A DNA stretch of 64,000 nt from a virus: IMG/VR virus record IMGVR_UViG_3300030943_000008, positions 1 to 64,000 of that record. One strand, 5' to 3'. Below, piece after piece: positions 16,880 to 23,883 of the stretch (its first letter is position 1; each line of letters starts with the position of its first letter). The notes beneath the pieces are model-generated. The model ran no database searches and was not told the DNA's origin. It worked only from the letters and a program-made list of their open reading frames with translations. Both the position numbers and the translations under genes were made by a program.

Positions 16880-17199
16880 AACCGCGTTCCTTCCGGTGCC
16901 TCGACCTCGACCTGCGGATAACCGCTGTTCGGCGAGCGAATGAAAACGGCCTCGATAGACCGACTGCCAGCGTCGTCGAGCGGCCGCTCCGGATGATCCA
17001 GCATCGCGGCCAGCAGTGCGTTCTGGTTCTTCGGGATGTAGGCGACGAACTCGCCGTGGATCCAGACCTGAATCGCGTTCGGATCGAAGCGATTGGTCGA
17101 TTCGCGGATGAGCGTCGCGGGGACGCCGGGCTGCAGCGCCTTGACCAGAGCCTCGGTCTTGCGGTGCTCCATGCCGACCATCGAAAAAGCTTTCTTCAT
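16876..17199 (-). CDS. HIRAN-domain protein
   Basis: 107 residues from the ATG in an AGGAGAACTGAG context. FSMVGMEHRKTEAL and LIRESTNRFDPNAIQVWIHG followed by VAYIPKNQNALLAAMLD match the HIRAN domain, which in SNF2/HLTF-type helicases recognises DNA 3' ends. Here it stands alone, just before ERF and overlapping it by 4 bp, so it may guide recombination to DNA ends. Start moved in from a longer frame. Confidence 0.8.
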   Translation of the reverse strand: MKKAFSMVGMEHRKTEALVKALQPGVPATLIRESTNRFDPNAIQVWIHGEFVAYIPKNQNALLAAMLDHPERPLDDAGSRSIEAVFIRSPNSGYPQVEVEAPEGTRL

Positions 17200-17233
17200 A
17201 ATCTCAGTTCTCCTGTTGTGGTTTGTCGAATGG

Positions 17234-17449
17234 TTACGCGATTTCCAAAAGAAGGTTGAAGCAGCCCTGAACCTCGTGCTCGCCGCAGCCTTCGCACTCG
17301 TAGTTCTCGGCATCCGGCTCGACGCCGGATGCTTCGAGGCCGCACGCCAGACAGAAGCCGGGATTATCCAGCGTCATGTTCTGGCGCTCGCACGCGTCCA
17401 GCACCGCTTCATCGGTGATGTCCGCGTGCCATTTCTTGCGGGGCATCAT
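17234..17449 (-). CDS. Small zinc-ribbon-like protein
   Basis: 71 residues starting at the ATGATG around the stop of the upstream gene. CLACGLEASG and CEGCGEHE give two CxxC knuckles 18 residues apart, a zinc-ribbon pattern. Acidic overall. Part of the recombination operon; exact role unknown. Confidence 0.65.
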   Translation of the reverse strand: MMPRKKWHADITDEAVLDACERQNMTLDNPGFCLACGLEASGVEPDAENYECEGCGEHEVQGCFNLLLEIA

Positions 17450-17826
17450 GCCAGGCGCTCCGACACCTTGGGCGCTTTCGTCTCGCCCATGATGAACTGC
17501 ACGTCGACCACGTCGCCATCCTTGAGCGACGCCCAGTGCTCGATGATGTAGGCATGGGCAACCGCGAACGTGCGGTCGCCCCAATAGTATGGATCGTTGC
17601 TGGCTTTGCTGCCGTCGCCGGACAGCCGGGTGATCAGGATGTTGGGCTTCCCGTCGCAGGGATAGCCGACGCGGCGGAGAAGCCATCGCTGGTCACGGCT
17701 GATGTAGGTTGCTGCGGTTGCGTCGATGATGTCATCAGACGGTTTCGGCGCTACCGGGTTCATATCCACCGCGAGGATCGCGATGAACGTCATTTCGTCC
17801 CGCAGTTCAAGAGCCTTGGCTCGCAT
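17446..17826 (-). CDS. Hypothetical protein with alpha/beta character
   Basis: 126 residues from an ATG with CAGGAGGCGACAG as ribosome site, overlapping the sigma-like gene by 20 bp. Sequence includes QRWLLRRVGYPCDGKPNILI and an SGDGSKASNDPYYW loop. No family recognised. Ends overlapping the zinc-ribbon gene. Confidence 0.6.
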   Translation of the reverse strand: MRAKALELRDEMTFIAILAVDMNPVAPKPSDDIIDATAATYISRDQRWLLRRVGYPCDGKPNILITRLSGDGSKASNDPYYWGDRTFAVAHAYIIEHWASLKDGDVVDVQFIMGETKAPKVSERLA

Positions 17827-18052
17827 CTGTCGCCTCCTGTGATTTTGCCAGCGCGGCCGCGAGCGCGGTGCGGGCACGGTTGAGCCGGGATTTCACGGTG
17901 CCGAGCGGCAGACCGAAAAGCTCGGCCGCGGCGGCATAGCCTCCGTCCAAAGACGCAGTGAGAATCTCGACGTGGTCCTTGGTCAGCCTGGCCGAGCAGG
18001 ATGCAATCTGCTCGGCCGTGACGGTGCTGGCTGTGCGATAGGCGCGCGTCAC
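17807..18052 (-). CDS. Stand-alone sigma-70 region-4-like HTH protein
   Basis: 81 residues. DHVEILTASLDGGYAAAAE followed by LFGLPLGTVKSRLNRARTAL is the helix-turn-helix of sigma-70 region 4 (ECF/RpoE type, with the typical GTVKSRLNRAR recognition helix). There is no region 2, so it cannot be a full sigma factor; it may bind -35 sequences or RNA polymerase to redirect transcription. Overlaps ATGA with the gene at 18049. Confidence 0.7.
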   Translation of the reverse strand: MTRAYRTASTVTAEQIASCSARLTKDHVEILTASLDGGYAAAAELFGLPLGTVKSRLNRARTALAAALAKSQEATDASQGS

Positions 18053-18969
18053 CGGGTCACGCCTTTGTTGCGTGTCCCGATCTCGGCGCCGGCCATCTTC
18101 TGCCGGTAGTTGCCGACCTTCGCCCAGCCGCGCAGCGCCTTCTCGACCTCGGCGTCGGTGAAGAACGTGAACAGCTTGATCTTGTCCTCGTCCGTGATGG
18201 CGTCGCGGTCGGTCAGCAGCGCGTAGTTTTCCTTCGCGACCGTCAGCGTGACGCCTGCACCGGATTCGTCGTTTCCGCGGACCCGCGCCATGTCGGCCGG
18301 CCGTGCCAAAGTAGCGATGCGGGCTTCCTCCGCACGGGCGAAAGCGGTCTCGGCTTCGACCTGTGCGATGGTTGCCTGTGCCTGCATTTCCTCTGCGGCT
18401 TCGTGCTTCTGTTCGACGATCTCCGGCTTGCGGGCTCGCTCGGCGGCGGCCAACTTTTCCACCGCTTCCGCCGCAAGCTTGTCGGCCTGCCGCTGCGCTT
18501 CTGCCGCCAGCCGGGCCTGCTCTGCCGCGACCCTAGCGCGCTCGGCTTGCTCATGCGCCAGCTTGCGGTCCTGAAAATCGTTGATGCGTGCCTGCAGGAT
18601 ATCCGAGGCGCCGGCAGCGGCCTTGCGGTCGTTCTTGTTGCGGCGACCAATCTTGTCGCGGAAGCCGAAGAACATGGCATCGACGGCCTGCGCGGCGCGC
18701 ATGTAAGGGTCTTTTTCACTTTCTCGAACGCTCTCGAAACGCCGGTCCAGATCGCGAAATTCCTTGATGACGGTGCCGCAGTTGAGCGCTGCCTGATCGT
18801 CCTCGATCAGCTTGGGCAGGTCGCGCGCCTTGGCGAGCAGTCCCTCGAGTTTCTCGATATCGGGCGCATAGATCCGCATCATTTCGTCCGCGATCATCTG
18901 CGCGGTCGGGATGATCGGGAACGGCGGGTTGTTGTCGGTGCGCAGGATGGCGCGGTCCGTATCGGTCAT
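18049..18969 (-). CDS. Coiled-coil phage protein of the recombination operon
   Basis: 306 residues. Residues 120-220 form a long Ala/Glu/Arg coiled coil (RQADKLAAEAVEKLAAAERA); the N-terminal 110 residues are helical, and the last 50 (TDRDAITDEDKIKLFTFF, then a Lys/Arg-rich end) form a small domain. Similar long-helix proteins sit before ERF genes in other phages, but I do not know a function. It overlaps both neighbours by 4 bp. Confidence 0.65.
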   Translation of the reverse strand: MTDTDRAILRTDNNPPFPIIPTAQMIADEMMRIYAPDIEKLEGLLAKARDLPKLIEDDQAALNCGTVIKEFRDLDRRFESVRESEKDPYMRAAQAVDAMFFGFRDKIGRRNKNDRKAAAGASDILQARINDFQDRKLAHEQAERARVAAEQARLAAEAQRQADKLAAEAVEKLAAAERARKPEIVEQKHEAAEEMQAQATIAQVEAETAFARAEEARIATLARPADMARVRGNDESGAGVTLTVAKENYALLTDRDAITDEDKIKLFTFFTDAEVEKALRGWAKVGNYRQKMAGAEIGTRNKGVTR

Positions 18970-19112
18970 TTCTTGGTCCTTTTCATTTTTCGGATGTGAC
19001 GCGCAAAGCCGCGCGACGGGCGGAAGGTCGTTCCCAAAAGCGTTGCAGTGGCCTTACGCATTTCGCGATTGAGCCAAGCAACATTCTTGCGAGCATTAGA
19101 GAAACTGCGCAT
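18966..19112 (-). CDS. Small basic protein
   Basis: 48 residues beginning MRSFSNARKNVAWLNRE and ending in KRTKK; strongly positive. Coupled to the next gene by ATGA and 2 bp after the preceding stop. Possibly a nucleic-acid-binding protein; no family recognised. Confidence 0.5.
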   Translation of the reverse strand: MRSFSNARKNVAWLNREMRKATATLLGTTFRPSRGFARHIRKMKRTKK

Positions 19113-19114
19113 TG

Positions 19115-19258
19115 TCACCACCCGATCAGGCCGACGCCAGCCGCAGCTGCGCCGATCAATCCGGCGAACACGCCCGCGACGGCCAGAACGGAAACCGCCA
19201 CGTAGAGGCAAATCCTCTGCGTGGCGTGTGCAATTTTATCGATTTTCAGGATATTCAT
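19115..19258 (-). CDS. Small membrane protein, first gene of the leftward operon
   Basis: 47 residues from the ATG beginning MNILKIDKIAHATQRICL, followed by one long or two short glycine/alanine-rich hydrophobic helices. First gene after the leftward promoter, so probably expressed early. No family recognised. Confidence 0.6.
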   Translation of the reverse strand: MNILKIDKIAHATQRICLYVAVSVLAVAGVFAGLIGAAAAGVGLIGW

Positions 19259-19301
19259 TTTGGCCTCCGACCGCTCCCCGAATGGGACTCGACGCTCGAC
19301 C

Positions 19302-19329
19302 AATCTAGGGCAAACTATCCCCAAGTCAA
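19302..19329 (-). promoter_or_regulatory. Leftward promoter with embedded operator-like palindrome
   Basis: On the minus strand: -35 TTGACT (19329-19324), 16-bp spacer, -10 TAGATT (19307-19302). The spacer is filled by the operator-like motif 19307-19322 (AGGGCAAACTATCCCC on the plus strand), which recurs at other promoters of this phage. A bound repressor would block polymerase on the recombination operon. Confidence 0.65.
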
Positions 19330-19334
19330 CACCC

Positions 19335-19363
19335 TTGAGATATTTTTCTACGCCTGATATAAA
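19335..19363 (+). promoter_or_regulatory. Rightward promoter for the Cro/CI-like gene, giving a leaderless mRNA
   Basis: TTGAGA (19335-19340), 17-bp spacer, TATAAA (19358-19363). Transcription would begin about 7 nt further, at or beside the ATG at 19370, so no ribosome-binding site would be present. It lies next to the operator at 19307-19322. Confidence 0.65.
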
Positions 19364-19369
19364 TTTCCC

Positions 19370-19645
19370 ATGTCAGAAACAGCAATGCGCGCCAATCTCA
19401 TCGCTCTCGCTCAGGCTTATGCCGAGAATACCGGCAGATCGCTTGCGAGCGTCAGCAAAGAAGTCCATGGGAACCAGGCGTTCCTGCTCAGATTCGCGAA
19501 CAGCGAAATCTCGGTGCGGCTGGATACCTATTTCAAGATCATCAACCGCATCCGGAAGGGCTGGCCGGATCATGCGCCGTGGCCGGTGACGTCGGCGATC
19601 CCGAAATTGGGGAAAATTATCGACGGACCAGTGGATGATGACTAG
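19370..19645 (+). CDS. Cro/CI-like helix-turn-helix regulator
   Basis: 91 residues. RSLASVSKEVHGNQAFLLRF followed by ANSEISVRLDTYFKIINRIR fits the lambda-repressor-like five-helix HTH fold (LAxVSKEVxGNxxFLxRF as helices 2-3). There is no C-terminal dimerisation or autocleavage domain, so it resembles Cro more than full CI. It faces the leftward recombination operon across a 111-bp control region and is the best candidate to bind the repeated operator-like motif. The start lies just downstream of a -10 box (leaderless). Confidence 0.7.
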   Translation: MSETAMRANLIALAQAYAENTGRSLASVSKEVHGNQAFLLRFANSEISVRLDTYFKIINRIRKGWPDHAPWPVTSAIPKLGKIIDGPVDDD

Positions 19646-19677
19646 CCACAGATTTCTGAATCATTTACAAATCGGGA

Positions 19678-19887
19678 ATGGCAAATTTTTCCGACGATCA
19701 GGAACAGGTGGTTTGGTTGAGCATCCCGGTCTCACGCGAGACTGCGGAAATGTTGATCGACCTCGCTGATAATTGCCACGCCGAGCCGCAGGCTATTGCA
19801 GCATCCTTGCTCCGAGACATTCTCGCTGACGACGCCGAAGCCCACCGCCCAGAATGGTCGATCATCGATATCCGGCATCTGCATTGA
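19678..19887 (+). CDS. Small protein with a helical pair, possibly regulatory
   Basis: 69 residues: a short strand (VVWLSIPVS) followed by helices (RETAEMLIDLADNCHAEPQAIAA), an order seen in ribbon-helix-helix and other small regulators. The first bases of the gene (ATGGCAAATTTTTCC) also resemble the operator-like motif. No family assigned. Confidence 0.55.
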   Translation: MANFSDDQEQVVWLSIPVSRETAEMLIDLADNCHAEPQAIAASLLRDILADDAEAHRPEWSIIDIRHLH

Positions 19888-19912
19888 ACCCTGAAACCCC
19901 AAGGAGACCACG

Positions 19913-20401
19913 ATGGCACGTCCGAAAAAGACCGCTCCGGCGGCAGAGAAGAAACCCCGCGGTCGCGCGGCCGGCGGTGGCTCCAAGAAAACGGAAGCCG
20001 CGACCGTCACCGAAGCAATCAAGATGATTCCGGCCAAGAAGCTGGCGGCGCTGATGGCGTCGGGGCGGAAGTCGTATCAGGAAACCCGTTCTATCTCCGG
20101 CGAGTTCGGCGCCGAGGTCAAGGAAGCGGCGGAGAACGACCATCTGCACAAGAAGGCCTTCGCGGTGACGCGGTCACTTGATCGGATGGAGCCCGAGAAA
20201 TTGACCGATTTCTTCGCGCACTTCGACTATTACTGCGATAGCACCGGCCTACGGAAGCGCGCCGGCTCGGTGATGCGAATGCCGCTGAACGACGGCCCCG
20301 GCGAGACTGCGGCTGCGGCCAGTGACTTCGAGGAAGGCGACCCCGCCGATCGCACCGGAAGCGTTCTGCCGTTCGCCGGCAACGGCTCCCGTCCGCATTA
20401 A
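19913..20401 (+). CDS. Basic DNA-associated phage protein
   Basis: 162 residues. The first 30 residues are Lys/Arg/Ala/Pro-rich like histone tails; 40-130 form a helical domain (ETRSISGEFGAEVKEAAEND, then DRMEPEKLTDFFAHFDYYCD). The C-terminus is acidic. AAGGAGACCACG ribosome site. Position before RusA suggests a DNA-metabolism role; family not recognised. Confidence 0.6.
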   Translation: MARPKKTAPAAEKKPRGRAAGGGSKKTEAATVTEAIKMIPAKKLAALMASGRKSYQETRSISGEFGAEVKEAAENDHLHKKAFAVTRSLDRMEPEKLTDFFAHFDYYCDSTGLRKRAGSVMRMPLNDGPGETAAAASDFEEGDPADRTGSVLPFAGNGSRPH

Positions 20402-20416
20402 CGTCAGGCCACGATC

Positions 20417-20914
20417 ATGAGCGCCGTCGAACAACCGTTGCCCGGCTTCGACGGCGCTTTGATTCCGGGGCCTGTGTTCTTTTCCATGACGCTGCTGGGG
20501 GATCCCGGCCACAAGGGCCGCCATCGATCCCGGATCGTTTATCCCCGAGGCGGGAAGCCCTTCGTCCACATCTACCCTGACCCCGCTACCGAGGCGACGG
20601 AGAAGGTTCTGGCTGAGGTCGCCCGGCTGCGGATGCGCGCCAGGCCGCCCTCTGAGCGCCCCCTGTGCGTCCTTGTGATCGCAGATCGGCGCATCCCCGC
20701 CAGTTGGTCGCCGCGTGATCGCCAGGCAGCCATAGAGGGCAGACTGATGCCGACGCCGCGTCCCGATATTGACAACCACGCCAAGCTTTTGGATTCCTTG
20801 AATGGCATCGTTTACCGGGACGATGCGCAGATTTGCGACCTGCGCGCGATCAAACGGTATTCCGCCAGCCCGGCTTACACGGTTGAGGTCCGCGAATTTT
20901 TGCCGCCGATCTAA
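20417..20914 (+). CDS. rusA: RusA-family Holliday junction resolvase
   Basis: 165 residues. The family signature is clear: RPDIDNHAKLLDSLNGIVYR with DDAQI following gives the metal-binding aspartates, and IKRYS the downstream basic residue; the start has the usual strand FFSMTLLGDPGHKGRHR. RusA enzymes are dimeric endonucleases that cut four-way DNA junctions, which fits with the ERF/YqaJ recombination set on the other strand. Confidence 0.9.
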   Translation: MSAVEQPLPGFDGALIPGPVFFSMTLLGDPGHKGRHRSRIVYPRGGKPFVHIYPDPATEATEKVLAEVARLRMRARPPSERPLCVLVIADRRIPASWSPRDRQAAIEGRLMPTPRPDIDNHAKLLDSLNGIVYRDDAQICDLRAIKRYSASPAYTVEVREFLPPI

Positions 20915-21051
20915 AATCTTCGGTTCCTTGTGCCGACCCCCTGCGCCGACCACCAGCCGTAGCAGTTTGCCAGAAATAATTATCTCTCGCCATCGTGGAC
21001 ATCCGCCCCGGACTCGCTATAGCGTCGGGCCAGATCAGGAAATTCAAAATC

Positions 21052-21744
21052 ATGATAGGCAATCGCCGCGACTCAGATCGCGCACTTCGCGTGCCGCGGA
21101 ATGTCCGCAACAAGATGGACGGCGTGAAGTTCTTGCTGTCGCTGAAGGACGAGGAAGCAAAGCTGGCGATCCTGGACGCGCAGTACCGCGGCGTTCTGGA
21201 CCAGCTCGCCTTTGGCAACGAGGGCGCCCGGCAGACAGAGCGCGCCAAGCTGCCGCAGATGACGGACGACACGATTGCTTTTTTCGTCGAGCAGATCGCG
21301 CGCGTTTTGAAACCGTCGGGCCATCTGTTGTTCTGGACCGACAAATTCTCGATCGGGAGCGGCCATCATCTCCGCTATTTCCGCCGCACGCCGCAGATGC
21401 AGATCGTCGACCTGATCCACTGGAACAAACTGCACTTCGGGATGGGGCGGCGATCGCGCGGCGTCTCGGAATATCTGCTGGTGATCCAAAAGCGGCCGAC
21501 GCTGGCGAAGAACATCTGGACCGACAATTCGATACGGGACTCGTGGGCGGAGTCCGCGAATAGCAACATCCACCCGCACGCCAAGCCGTTCGCGCTGATG
21601 GAGCGGCTGATCCGCGCGACGACAAAATCTGGGGATTTGGTGATTGATCCGTGCGCGGGAGGTTACGGTACCTTGGAAGCGTGCCGCCTTACGAACCGCC
21701 AGTTCGCCGGATGCGACATCTTCATGGAAGGGGAAACGACGTGA
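21052..21744 (+). CDS. Site-specific DNA methyltransferase (amino-methyl type)
   Basis: 230 residues from the ATG with AGGAAATTC upstream; a GTG at 20995 is an alternative. VIDPCAGGYGTLEAC (about 196-210) is the AdoMet-binding FxGxG motif and LDAQYRGVLD (41-50) stands where the DPPY catalytic motif is expected, as in a beta-class N4/N6 methyltransferase. The catalytic motif is a variant (DAQY). GHLLFWTDKF is a conserved strand. It may protect phage DNA from host restriction. Confidence 0.8.
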   Translation: MIGNRRDSDRALRVPRNVRNKMDGVKFLLSLKDEEAKLAILDAQYRGVLDQLAFGNEGARQTERAKLPQMTDDTIAFFVEQIARVLKPSGHLLFWTDKFSIGSGHHLRYFRRTPQMQIVDLIHWNKLHFGMGRRSRGVSEYLLVIQKRPTLAKNIWTDNSIRDSWAESANSNIHPHAKPFALMERLIRATTKSGDLVIDPCAGGYGTLEACRLTNRQFAGCDIFMEGETT

Positions 21745-21947
21745 CATCATCCGTATCAGGCATTCATGCCATCCCGGATCACCTGTTCTGGTTGATCGGA
21801 AAGGGCAGGCAACAGCCCTCCGAACCGCTCTATGCCATCCAAATCATAGATCCGGAATCTGGCGTCGTGATCGCGGAAAGGGAAGGAGAGACGCTGGATA
21901 TCGCGATCGCGGCCGCGCTGGCCGATCTCAAGAAGGACGCCTCCTGA
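21741..21947 (+). CDS. Small hypothetical protein with GTG start
   Basis: 68 residues. GTG start overlaps the methyltransferase stop (GTGA). Alpha/beta pattern: DHLFWLIGKGRQQ, YAIQIIDPESGVVIAEREGE, then an alanine-rich helix. No family recognised. Confidence 0.55.
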   Translation: MTSSVSGIHAIPDHLFWLIGKGRQQPSEPLYAIQIIDPESGVVIAEREGETLDIAIAAALADLKKDAS

Positions 21948-22147
21948 TGGGCAGAGATTACCGGGCCTCAGAACTCGCTCAGCGCGGCAAAGCCCGCCGT
22001 GCCTTGGCATTGGAGCGCATCGACGCCGAAGGCCCTCAGGCGCCCCGCCAGGCTGCCGCAGGGGCTACTTCATTCCCGGTCAAGGTGACTGATCCCGCTA
22101 CGGCCGAACTGATCGCGGCGGCGCTCGCAAAGAGGGGGAAATCCTGA
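21947..22147 (+). CDS. Small basic-acidic hypothetical protein
   Basis: 66 residues beginning MGRDYRASELAQRGKARRAL and ending KRGKS. Starts in TGATG and ends in an overlap with the nuclease gene, so it is coupled on both sides. Unknown function. Confidence 0.5.
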   Translation: MGRDYRASELAQRGKARRALALERIDAEGPQAPRQAAAGATSFPVKVTDPATAELIAAALAKRGKS

Positions 22148-22710
22148 TGGCACCGTATCCATATGACGACGGCCTCGACGTCGAAGGATATCCGATCAGT
22201 TCCGTGCGTGGGCTTTCTTACGTCCGCGGCTCCGAGGATGACGCCGGCGATGCGCAGATGAATCCAGTCGGCCGGTCGCTTGCCCCGGTGGTGCAGCGTG
22301 CTCGCCATTTCAGCGAGATCACCGGCAGTTGCGATAGCCCGATAGAAGATCAGATGGGCGCCGCTCTGCTGATGGTTTTTGCCCGTAACAGCCAGAATCT
22401 TGTGCTGCAGAAAAATGCGGGCGACGATTCCGCTGCGTTGATCCTGGTCCCGCAGTTCGCATGGTCCTTTTACCGATCTGATTGGGCGGTCTATTCGCCA
22501 CAGACGGGCGCTGCGGTGCTCGTCGAGTGCGACGGCAAGGATTTCCACTCATCGGAGGAACAGCGCGCCCACGACGCCCGGAAGGACGCCGCGGCGGCCC
22601 TGCGAGGGTACCGGACAATTCGGTTCGCCGGATCGCAGATACACGCCGACGCAGACGGCTGCGCTGATCGCGTATTTGAAATCGTGTCCCGTGGGACAGT
22701 GGGACAATGA
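22147..22710 (+). CDS. DUF559/Vsr-like nuclease
   Basis: 187 residues. The C-terminal half has the restriction-endonuclease-like core: SPIEDQMGAALL (helix with Glu), YRSDWAVYSPQTG, AVLVECDGKDFH (E-x-D/K active-site strand), QRAHDARKDAAAALRGYRTIRF. This order is that of DUF559 and Vsr-type proteins, which nick or cut DNA. Its 3' end carries the first iteron cluster of the putative origin. The N-terminal 50 residues are unrelated and disordered. Confidence 0.75.
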   Translation: MAPYPYDDGLDVEGYPISSVRGLSYVRGSEDDAGDAQMNPVGRSLAPVVQRARHFSEITGSCDSPIEDQMGAALLMVFARNSQNLVLQKNAGDDSAALILVPQFAWSFYRSDWAVYSPQTGAAVLVECDGKDFHSSEEQRAHDARKDAAAALRGYRTIRFAGSQIHADADGCADRVFEIVSRGTVGQ

Positions 22711-23010
22711 GCGAAAACAGCACCCCCATTTGCGATTTGATCGAGGCGCTATTGTCCCAAGGACTGTCCCCGGGACAGGTGCTCGAACAGGCTCGTAAAA
22801 TTGAGGTCGTGCTGTTTCGACCCGCTAGGTCTAGTGGGTCAATTGAGGAACGGCGCGAGCGGGAGCGGGTGCGCAAAGCTGACTATCGGGCGAAGATGTC
22901 CCAAAATGTCCCGGGGACAGGATTGAACGCTCTATCTATCTCTAAGAGTAAGATAGTAGATAAGAAAGAAGTAGAAGATAGAGCCGACTGTCCCACTGTC
23001 CCACGGGACA
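22685..23010 (+). repeat. TGTCCC/GGGACA iteron array with AT-rich segment: probable replication origin
   Basis: Twelve exact hexamers in four clusters of three: 22685/22693/22701, 22753/22765/22772, 22897/22907/22914 and 22989/22997/23005. Three clusters read TGTCCC-x-TGTCCC-x-GGGACA; the first is its reverse complement, and clusters 1 and 4 are perfect 22-bp inverted copies of each other. Between clusters 3 and 4 is an AT-rich purine-biased stretch (22925-22980) that could melt. The array lies inside the initiator-like gene, as lambda's origin lies inside its O gene. Confidence 0.75.
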
Positions 23011-23456
23011 AAAAAAGGACAACAGGGACGGCTCTCCCCAATGGTTGGCTGCCCGATGCTGCCGATTATGCCTACGGCGCGAAGATTGGATTGACCAATC
23101 CGGAGGTCGATGCGCTTGCCGAGGATATGCGGCTTTGGGCGAAAGCGAATGCCAACCGCGCGGTCGGACGTAAGGCAGATTGGCGGTCGACATTCCATGG
23201 TTGGATGCGCCGCGAAGCGCCAAAAATTGTAAGACAGAGAGGATTTTCCAATGGGAACGCAGGTTACGGTAATCGAACCGATCCCACAGCCGGACGTGCG
23301 ACGGCCCGCGAAGCTCAGCATGTTGCCACAGTGGGTAGCGCAGCGCTCCGCTACCTTGAAGAAGGAAAGTCAGCCCGATCGGGAGGGGGTGCGGCGAATA
23401 GTGCCGGTGCTGCCGGCCTCTTTGATCTTGGACCGGGCGCAAAAGATCGCGGTTGA
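22707..23456 (+). CDS. Replication initiator-like protein carrying the iteron array
   Basis: 249 residues. N-terminal 60 residues are helical and charged (CDLIEALLSQGLSPGQVLEQ, RERERVRKADYR); a linker coded by the iteron/AT-rich region follows; from about 110, LPNGWLPDAADYAYGAKIGL and LWAKANANRAVGRKADWRST with FHGWMRRE match the C-terminal region common in phage replication and helicase-loader proteins. The last 70 residues are Gly/Ala-rich and overlap the next gene by 206 bp. Predicted role: bind the TGTCCC iterons and start replication. Confidence 0.65.
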   Translation: MSENSTPICDLIEALLSQGLSPGQVLEQARKIEVVLFRPARSSGSIEERRERERVRKADYRAKMSQNVPGTGLNALSISKSKIVDKKEVEDRADCPTVPRDKKRTTGTALPNGWLPDAADYAYGAKIGLTNPEVDALAEDMRLWAKANANRAVGRKADWRSTFHGWMRREAPKIVRQRGFSNGNAGYGNRTDPTAGRATAREAQHVATVGSAALRYLEEGKSARSGGGAANSAGAAGLFDLGPGAKDRG

Positions 23457-23883
23457 AAGCCATGTGCGGGAACTGAACGCTGTCTTGGCGATGACGCCGG
23501 AGGAAGATACGGCGCACGGTGAGCTCACGATGATGACGGTTACGAAGATGATGCTGGTCCTGCCGAGCCGGGAGACTGGCGACCTGGCCGGCGAGGCGCG
23601 CGGTGAGGCCTACATGGCGGCGCTCGAAGATGTGCCGAGCTGGGCCGTGCAGGAGGCTATGCGGCACTGGCACCGCGGCGAGTGCGGCGCGAAATACGAT
23701 TACAAATGGCAGCCAGCGCCGGCCACGTTGCGCGAACTGGCGATGGTCGAGGTCTATCGCGTGATGGGCGTTCGCCGCCAGCTCAATGATCTGCTGCTGG
23801 CTGAACCGTTGATCGTGTTCGACGAAGAACACTGCAAGCGCATGATGGCGCTGGTTAGAAATCCATCGACAAGGACCATGTGA
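23251..23883 (+). CDS. Replication-associated protein (helicase-loader-like candidate)
   Basis: 210 residues starting at an ATG with AGAGAGGATTTTCC upstream, inside the end of the initiator gene in the +1 frame. Mostly helical: SHVRELNAVLAMTPEED, a TMMTVTKMMLVLPSRETGD helix, then WAVQEAMRHWHRGECGAKYD with WQPAPATLRELA. The last block is common in phage replication proteins encoded after initiators. No ATPase motifs, so it would be a partner like lambda P rather than DnaC. Confidence 0.65.
   Translation: MGTQVTVIEPIPQPDVRRPAKLSMLPQWVAQRSATLKKESQPDREGVRRIVPVLPASLILDRAQKIAVESHVRELNAVLAMTPEEDTAHGELTMMTVTKMMLVLPSRETGDLAGEARGEAYMAALEDVPSWAVQEAMRHWHRGECGAKYDYKWQPAPATLRELAMVEVYRVMGVRRQLNDLLLAEPLIVFDEEHCKRMMALVRNPSTRTM

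Noticed and set aside
19609-19624. Operator-like GGGGAAAATTATCGAC near the end of the Cro-like gene
   Set aside because: Right half does not match; coding. Kept out of the site list although it may be a weak auxiliary site.
20995-21051. Longer N-terminus (GTG at 20995) for the amino-methyltransferase
   Set aside because: The ATG at 21052 has the better ribosome site; the extra 19 residues show no conserved feature.
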